Below, piece after piece: positions 59,358 through 64,000 of a DNA stretch of 64,000 nucleotides; within the stretch, counting starts at the first letter, position 1, and each line of letters opens with the position of its first letter. The translations under genes and the position numbers were made by a program. Under the pieces are notes generated by a model. That model saw only the letters and a list, made by a program, of their open reading frames with translations. It was not told the DNA's origin and did no database searches. Origin of the DNA: Myxococcales bacterium (GTDB lineage: Bacteria > Myxococcota_A > Polyangia > Haliangiales > Haliangiaceae); contig CANKMW010000031.1 of the NCBI GenBank assembly GCA_947483555.1, positions 1 to 64,000 of the forward strand, in the 5' to 3' direction.

Positions 59358-59405
59358 GCGGTGTCTAGCGCGACAGTCCTGGCGCAGCGGGATTCAAACC
59401 CGTTG

Positions 59406-59443
59406 GTCCTGAGCGAGGCCCGGCAGGGGCCGAGTCGAAGGAC
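59406..59443. repeat. Palindromic element, copy 7
   Basis: GGTCCTGAGCGAGGCC and GGCCGAGTCGAAGGAC form the standard hairpin of the family. It lies between operator box 6 and the GGDEF-like gene. Confidence 0.9.
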
Positions 59444-59458
59444 AGGGTCGGATGGGCC

Positions 59459-59507
59459 GTGCTTCGACGCGTTCCTCGCTGGCGCTCGGGACTTGCTCGG
59501 CACGAAC
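59459..59507 (+). repeat. Palindromic element, copy 8 (long variant)
   Basis: This copy, from GTGCTTCGACGCGTTCCTCG to GCTCGGCACGAAC, is the near-identical inverse of copy 3 at 42106-42154. It ends 24 nt before the GGDEF-like gene start. Confidence 0.9.
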
Positions 59508-59530
59508 GGGGAAAAGCGTACGATGGCCGG

Positions 59531-60469
59531 GTGACCCGGTTCGATCGGATCCGCCTGCGCAACGGGCTCGGCTGGGTCCATCCGGCGGACGGCACGGTCG
59601 CGGCGCCTCCCGACGGCGACAGCTTCCTGCTGGCACCGGGGTCGCGTGAGGGTGCGATCTGCTTCCACGCCGTCGACACGCCGCGCCCGGTGGCTGTGCT
59701 GCCGGTCGACCCGGCCCACGCCGCGGCCGACGACGGCGAGCTGGCAGCGATGCTCAGCGGCGCCGGCTTCGCCGCCGTGGTGCGGCTGCTCGGCGACGCA
59801 CCGGGCGCAGCGGTGGCGTGGGTGTACCTGACTGGAGCGGCGACGAGCGACGACGCGGCGGCGGCGCTGTGGGCGCTCGAGGTGCTCGGCGGCTGGGACG
59901 AGTCGCCGCAGCTGGCCCTGCTGATCACCGTCGACGGCGCGCCGGCGGTGTCGCGCTGGATGACGGTGCGCGCGGCGGCGCGGGATGCCGGCTGGGACGT
60001 CGACGTCGAGTCGATGCGGCCCGGTGCCTGGCATGCACTCGCCAGCGACATCGCCGGGCTCGACGACGCCGCGGCATGGACGGTGGTGCTGGCCGACGTC
60101 GTCCAGACCCTGGTCTACTGCGACGCCTACGGCCACGTCGCCGGCGACCTGATGCTGGCGCGGGTTCACGGTTGCATCGAGGACCTGGCGATCCGGCGCG
60201 GGGCTGGGTTCGTGCGCGTCGGCGGTGACGACTTCGCGTTGCTGGTTCGCGGCGGGCTCGCCGTCGCGACCGCCCTGGCCCGCGACCTCGAGCAGGCGGT
60301 CGAGGGGCTCGCGATTCCGCTGGCTCACCCGCAGCTGGCCACCGCCGGCCGCGTCACGGTGCGTACCGCCGTGGCGTCGGCTCACGCCGGCGATCCGCGC
60401 GCCGTGCTCGAGGCCGGCATCGATCGTCGCCGCGTCGCCGCGGCGGGCGGGCCGGTTCGCGGCTCATGA
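59531..60469 (+). CDS. Protein with divergent GGDEF-like domain (GGDDF)
   Basis: The GTG at 59531 is preferred, because the frame upstream is palindromic-element DNA; it gives 312 residues. The C-terminal ~150 residues fit a GGDEF fold: YCDAYGHVAGDLMLARVHG corresponds to the usual DxYGHxxGD segment and FVRVGGDDFALLV to the signature loop, with GGDDF instead of GGDEF. The first metal-binding Asp might be the one in LADVVQTL. The N-terminal half has no recognised sensor domain. It may be a weak or inactive diguanylate cyclase or a nucleotide-binding regulator. It is not part of a steroid operon by position. Confidence 0.65.
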   Translation: MTRFDRIRLRNGLGWVHPADGTVAAPPDGDSFLLAPGSREGAICFHAVDTPRPVAVLPVDPAHAAADDGELAAMLSGAGFAAVVRLLGDAPGAAVAWVYLTGAATSDDAAAALWALEVLGGWDESPQLALLITVDGAPAVSRWMTVRAAARDAGWDVDVESMRPGAWHALASDIAGLDDAAAWTVVLADVVQTLVYCDAYGHVAGDLMLARVHGCIEDLAIRRGAGFVRVGGDDFALLVRGGLAVATALARDLEQAVEGLAIPLAHPQLATAGRVTVRTAVASAHAGDPRAVLEAGIDRRRVAAAGGPVRGS

Positions 60470-61236
60470 GGCGCGGAGCGCCGAGCTCACGCCGCCGGCG
60501 GCACGAACGCCCGCTTCCTGTGAACGGCGAACGGAATCCTCGGCCAGTATCCCGACCAATCGGCGGGGTCCGTGAAGCACATCCCGTCGCCCCCGGCGAC
60601 GGGATGGCTCTGGACGCAGCAACTGGCCCGGGAGTCTTATTGGAAGCAACGACCGGACCAGGGAGCCGGATCCGTGTTCCCGCCGCGTTGGCCGATCGCC
60701 GCCCGGCAGCGACGGTCGTAGCCACATGGCCCCGACCGGGGCGTTACCCATATGACGGGCTTGTCATATGGGTAATGGCGGCGGGGGACACCCCAAGGCT
60801 CGAGGCTGCGCTTCGCTGAGACGTGGGTGGCGCGGGCAGAGGCCGCCTGGCCGAGTGGGGTCGCGGCGCGCGGTCGCGTTTCCGCGGGAGCGTCGACCGC
60901 GGGCAGGTTCGTCAGGCGAGCAGCGTCGAGGCGTGCTGCAGCAGGTTCGAGGTGATCACGCCGAGCGGCCGTTCTCGCGCCGGACCACCTCGATGACGTG
61001 CTCCTGACGATCGCGGACCAGCCTCATGGCCCGGCGCAGGATCGCCGCCCGCTCGGCGAGAGCCATGGCCATCGTGTCGGCGATCGAGAGCACGGACGGC
61101 GGCTCGACGGCCACGCAACCCTTGCGTGGGCACCTGCGCCGCGCGCAGGCGCTGCGCGAGTCACCGGTGAATTCGGGGTGGTTGTAGCGGCGCGCTTGTT
61201 GCTGGTTGGTGCAGGAGACATCTCTGGAGGGGAGCC
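60470..61236. other. Gap without a confident gene, containing a hairpin and possible gene remnants
   Basis: No convincing gene is seen. On the minus strand between about 60720 and 60530 one frame reads like protein (SCCVQSHPVAGGDGMCFTDP, then ADWSGYWPRIPFAVHRKRAF) but has a TAA in the middle, which suggests a decayed gene. A minus-strand frame at about 60950-61070 (MALAERAAILRRAMRLVRDR) could be a remnant or a small protein. A perfect AT-rich inverted repeat lies at 60744-60775. GGAGGGGA at 61227-61234 is the ribosome site of the kinase gene. Confidence 0.5.
60744..60775. repeat. Perfect 13-bp inverted repeat with 6-nt loop
   Basis: TTACCCATATGAC and GTCATATGGGTAA surround GGGCTT. The arms are AT-rich in a very GC-rich region, so chance is unlikely. 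It could be an operator, a transcription terminator for the GGDEF-like gene (no T-run follows) or a mobile-element end. Confidence 0.75.
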
Positions 61237-64000
61237 GTGGACGCAACACCCTGGACCGACGGACGACCCGACGCCGGCCGCCTTGCCGAGCAGGTCGTCG
61301 CGACCGCCGCCGATGCCATCATCACCGTGGATTCCTGCCACCGCATCGTCGCGGCCAACGCCGCCGCGGCGGCGCTGTTCGGCTACCCGGTCGAGGAGCT
61401 CGTCGGCCAGCCGCTCGAACGTCTCCTGCCCGAGCGCGCGCACGCGGATCACCGCCGCTACGTCCGGCAGTACGGCCGCTCGGGTGACACGATCCGTGGC
61501 CACGGCCAGCTCGGCGTGGTCCACGGCCTGCGCGCCGACGGTACGCTGATCGCGCTGGAGGGCGCGATCAGCGCCTGCGAGGTCGACGGCCAGCGCTACT
61601 ACACCGTCGTGCAGCGCCCGGCCGCGAGCGCCGGGGCCCATGACGCCACGGTGCGCCGCCAGCTCGAGCTCGAGCGCCGCATGCGCGACGTGGCCGCCAC
61701 CGCGCCGGGCGTGGTCTGCAGCTTCCGCCTGCGCCCCGACGGCACGGCCTGCTTCCCGTACGCATCACCGCGCCTGTACGGCGTCTACGGCGTGACCCCC
61801 GAGGAGGTCGCCGACGACGCCGGCCCGATCTTCGCGCTGGTCCACCCCGACGACCTCGCCCCGCTACACCGCGGGATCGTGGAGTCGAGTCTCGCGCTTT
61901 CGCCGTGGCTCGGCGAGTACCGCTTCCAGCACCCGACGCGCGGGCTGCGCTGGATCGAGGGCCACGCGGTGCCGGTTCGCGACGACGATGGCGGGACCCT
62001 GTGGCACGGCATCGTCACCGACGTGACCGAACGCAAGCAGATCGAGCTGGCGCTGCAGGCGGCCCGCGACGCCGAGCAGACCGCGCAGCTCCAGCTGCGC
62101 GCCACGCTCGATGCCGGCCGCATCGGCACCTGGGCCTGGGATCTCGGCAGCGACGCGGTGAGCCTCGACGCCACCGCGGCCAGCCTGCTCGGGCGCAGCC
62201 ACGACGAGCTGCGGGCGCTCGCCGACGTCGTGGCCCACGTCCAGGTCGAGGATCGGGGGCGCGTCGACGCCGCGCTGGTCCGAGCGCGGGCCGGGGTGTT
62301 CGACTCGCTCGAGCTCCGCGTCGTCAGGCGCGATGGCTCGGTCGGCGCGGTGGTGCTGCGCGGCGTGGTCGAGCGCGACGAGCGCGGCCAGGCCCGGCGG
62401 GCGTGCGGTGCGATCGTCGACGTCACCGACGAGCGTCGCTCGGCGCGGCAGCGCGTGATGGTCGCCGACATCGACCGCATCCTGGCCGAGTCGAGCTCGC
62501 TGGACGACGCCGGAGCGCGGGTGATCCGCGAGCTCGCGATCGGCACCGGTTGCGTGCTCGGACGGCTGTGGCGGGTGGTCCCCGGCGCCGCCGACGTTTC
62601 GCTCGCTGCCAGCTGGCGCGCACCCGAGTCCGACCGCGAGGGCGTCGACGCCGCCGCCGACCTGGTGCGGGCGGCGTGGGCGGCGATGGAGGTGCGCTGC
62701 TCGGGCACCGTGTGCGCGTTCCCGCTGCTCCATCGCGGCGACGTGGTCGGCGTGTTCGAGCTGTGCGGCGCGACCTCGCCGCCGGCCCGCGAGCCCGAGA
62801 CCCGGCAGCTGGTCGGCTCGGTCGGACATCGCCTGGGACAGTTCATCGCCCACCGCGACGCCGAGGAGCAAATCCGTCGCTTCGTGTCGCTCAGCCCCAA
62901 CGGGCTCTATGCACTCCGTCTCGAGCCGGCGCCGCGGATCACGTGGATGAGCGACAACGCCGCCGCGCTGATCGGTTGGGCCTACACCGGCACCCAGGAC
63001 CACGCCTGGTGGATCGAGCGGATTCACCCCGACGACCGGGCGCGGGTGATCGCGGCCCATCCGGTGCCCTACGCGGTCGAGCACCAGGTGATCGAGTACC
63101 GCTTCCGGCGCCGGGATGGCCGCTACGTGTGGCTGCGCGACGAGAAGCGCCTGGTGCTCGGCCCCGGGGGCGAGCCCAGCGGCGAGGTGATCGGCACCTG
63201 GGCCGACGTCAGCGAGCGCGTCCAGCTCGAGACCCAGCTACGGCAGGCCCAGAAGATGGAGGCGATCGGCGTCCTGGCCGGCGGCGTGGCCCACGACTTC
63301 AACAACCTGCTCATGGTGATCTCGTGCGCCACCGACGTGCTGCAGAGCATGATCCCGCCCAACGACCCGCGCGCCGAGTTGCTGGCCGAGATCACCGCCG
63401 CCGGCGAGCGCGGCGTCGGGCTCACGCGCCAGCTGCTGTTGTTCAGCCGGACCCAGGTCGTGACCCCGCGGGTCCTCGACCCCAACCAGGTGCTGAGCAC
63501 CGCGGAGAAGATGCTGCGCCGGCTGATCGGCGAGGACGTCGTCCTGACCACGCACCTGGCCCCGATGGTGGGAGCGATCCGCATCGACCCCGGCCAGCTC
63601 GAGCAGATCGTGCTCAACCTGGTGGTCAACGCCCGCGACGCGATGCCGCGCGGGGGCGCGATGTCGATCTCCAGCCGCCGTATCGTGCTCGACGACGCCG
63701 CGGTCAGCCGCTCGCCCGGCGCCCACCCCGGCCCCCACGTCCGGATCGAGGTGACGGACAGCGGCGGTGGCATCGCCCCGGAGGTCCTGACCCGCATCTT
63801 CGAGCCGTTCTTCACCACCAAGCCCGACGGCAAGGGCACCGGACTGGGGCTGGCGACCGTGTTCGGCATCGTGCAGCAGGCCGGCGGCCACATCGAGGTC
63901 ACCAGCGAGCTCGGCACCGGCAGCAGCTTCGCCATCGATCTCCCGGTGGTCGACGGCACGCTGGTCGCCGCGGTGGTGGCCAGCGGCTCGACGCCGGGCG
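61237..64000 (+). CDS. Multi-PAS/GAF sensor histidine kinase (partial, cut by window end)
   Basis: The GTG follows GGAGGGGA; at least 921 residues are encoded and no stop is reached. Order: PAS 1 at about 15-130 (ADAIITVDSCHRIVAANAAA), PAS 2 with PAC at about 150-270 (YGVYGVTPEEVADD, WHGIVTDVTERKQ), PAS 3 at about 290-400 (IVDVTDERR), GAF-like at about 410-545, PAS 4 at about 550-670 (GTWADVSERVQLE), then the kinase core. His686 lies in LAGGVAHDFNNLL, the N box is LVVNARDAMP, and G boxes are DSGGGI and GKGTGLGLATVFG. All kinase motifs are intact. No membrane helix is seen, so it senses cytoplasmic signals. A receiver domain may follow beyond the edge, as in related hybrid kinases. Confidence 0.92.
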   Translation, partial: MDATPWTDGRPDAGRLAEQVVATAADAIITVDSCHRIVAANAAAAALFGYPVEELVGQPLERLLPERAHADHRRYVRQYGRSGDTIRGHGQLGVVHGLRADGTLIALEGAISACEVDGQRYYTVVQRPAASAGAHDATVRRQLELERRMRDVAATAPGVVCSFRLRPDGTACFPYASPRLYGVYGVTPEEVADDAGPIFALVHPDDLAPLHRGIVESSLALSPWLGEYRFQHPTRGLRWIEGHAVPVRDDDGGTLWHGIVTDVTERKQIELALQAARDAEQTAQLQLRATLDAGRIGTWAWDLGSDAVSLDATAASLLGRSHDELRALADVVAHVQVEDRGRVDAALVRARAGVFDSLELRVVRRDGSVGAVVLRGVVERDERGQARRACGAIVDVTDERRSARQRVMVADIDRILAESSSLDDAGARVIRELAIGTGCVLGRLWRVVPGAADVSLAASWRAPESDREGVDAAADLVRAAWAAMEVRCSGTVCAFPLLHRGDVVGVFELCGATSPPAREPETRQLVGSVGHRLGQFIAHRDAEEQIRRFVSLSPNGLYALRLEPAPRITWMSDNAAALIGWAYTGTQDHAWWIERIHPDDRARVIAAHPVPYAVEHQVIEYRFRRRDGRYVWLRDEKRLVLGPGGEPSGEVIGTWADVSERVQLETQLRQAQKMEAIGVLAGGVAHDFNNLLMVISCATDVLQSMIPPNDPRAELLAEITAAGERGVGLTRQLLLFSRTQVVTPRVLDPNQVLSTAEKMLRRLIGEDVVLTTHLAPMVGAIRIDPGQLEQIVLNLVVNARDAMPRGGAMSISSRRIVLDDAAVSRSPGAHPGPHVRIEVTDSGGGIAPEVLTRIFEPFFTTKPDGKGTGLGLATVFGIVQQAGGHIEVTSELGTGSSFAIDLPVVDGTLVAAVVASGSTPG

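Noticed and set aside
60956..61249. A 97-codon minus-strand frame before the sensor kinase
   Set aside because: It overlaps the kinase start and ribosome site, and only a short helical part looks protein-like; evidence is too weak for a gene call.

Overview
The DNA is very GC-rich with densely packed genes. The first ~24 kb carries a myxobacterium-style gene set: many Cys-rich lipoproteins, DUF4215-type repeats, RCC1 repeats, a giant RHS/YD protein, and a Ser/Thr kinase with TPR-like tail beside a sigma factor. I infer a Myxococcota (Polyangia/Haliangiales-like) chromosome. No rRNA, tRNA, CRISPR array or complete insertion sequence was seen.

Layout. (1) 0.5-5.2 kb: secreted lipoproteins and a small membrane protein. 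(2) 5.3-15.4 kb: a 2597-residue RHS protein with a polymorphic-toxin-like tip, an overlapping small gene that is probably its immunity protein, a Sel1-repeat protein and a lipoprotein, all chained by short overlaps. (3) 15.4-20.3 kb, minus strand: three more lipoproteins (hydrolase-like, small, RCC1-repeat). (4) 20.4-23.8 kb: a divergent pair of a zinc-finger Ser/Thr kinase and a sigma factor. (5) 24.0-59.3 kb: a steroid catabolism island. (6) 59.5-64 kb: a GGDEF-like protein with a GGDDF motif, a 767-bp gap with a striking hairpin, and a PAS/GAF sensor histidine kinase cut by the window edge.

The steroid island encodes most of the aerobic 9,10-seco pathway known from Mycobacterium and Rhodococcus: a CYP125-like P450 and EchA19-like hydratase (side chain), HsaA-HsaC-HsaD-HsaE-HsaG-HsaF (rings A/B), IpdF, IpdC, IpdA/IpdB, EchA20 and a FadA6-like thiolase (rings C/D), three acyl-CoA dehydrogenase pairs that look like alpha2beta2 enzymes, and an Rv3521-Ltp4-Ltp3-like set. 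A Rieske oxygenase resembles KshA/Neverland proteins. hsaB, kstD, kshB, fadD3 and a KstR-type regulator are not in the window.

Two features stand out. First, coenzyme F420 biosynthesis (cofG, cofH, cofC, cofD, cofE), an F420:NADPH oxidoreductase and a luciferase-like F420 oxidoreductase are woven into the steroid operons by 4-nt stop/start overlaps. Second, six sites match the actinobacterial KstR operator TNNAACNNGTTNNA exactly; five lie at the promoters of the island's transcription units and one is inside a gene. F420 production therefore looks co-regulated with steroid breakdown. The island also carries eight copies of a short palindromic element; three of these are read as protein within genes.
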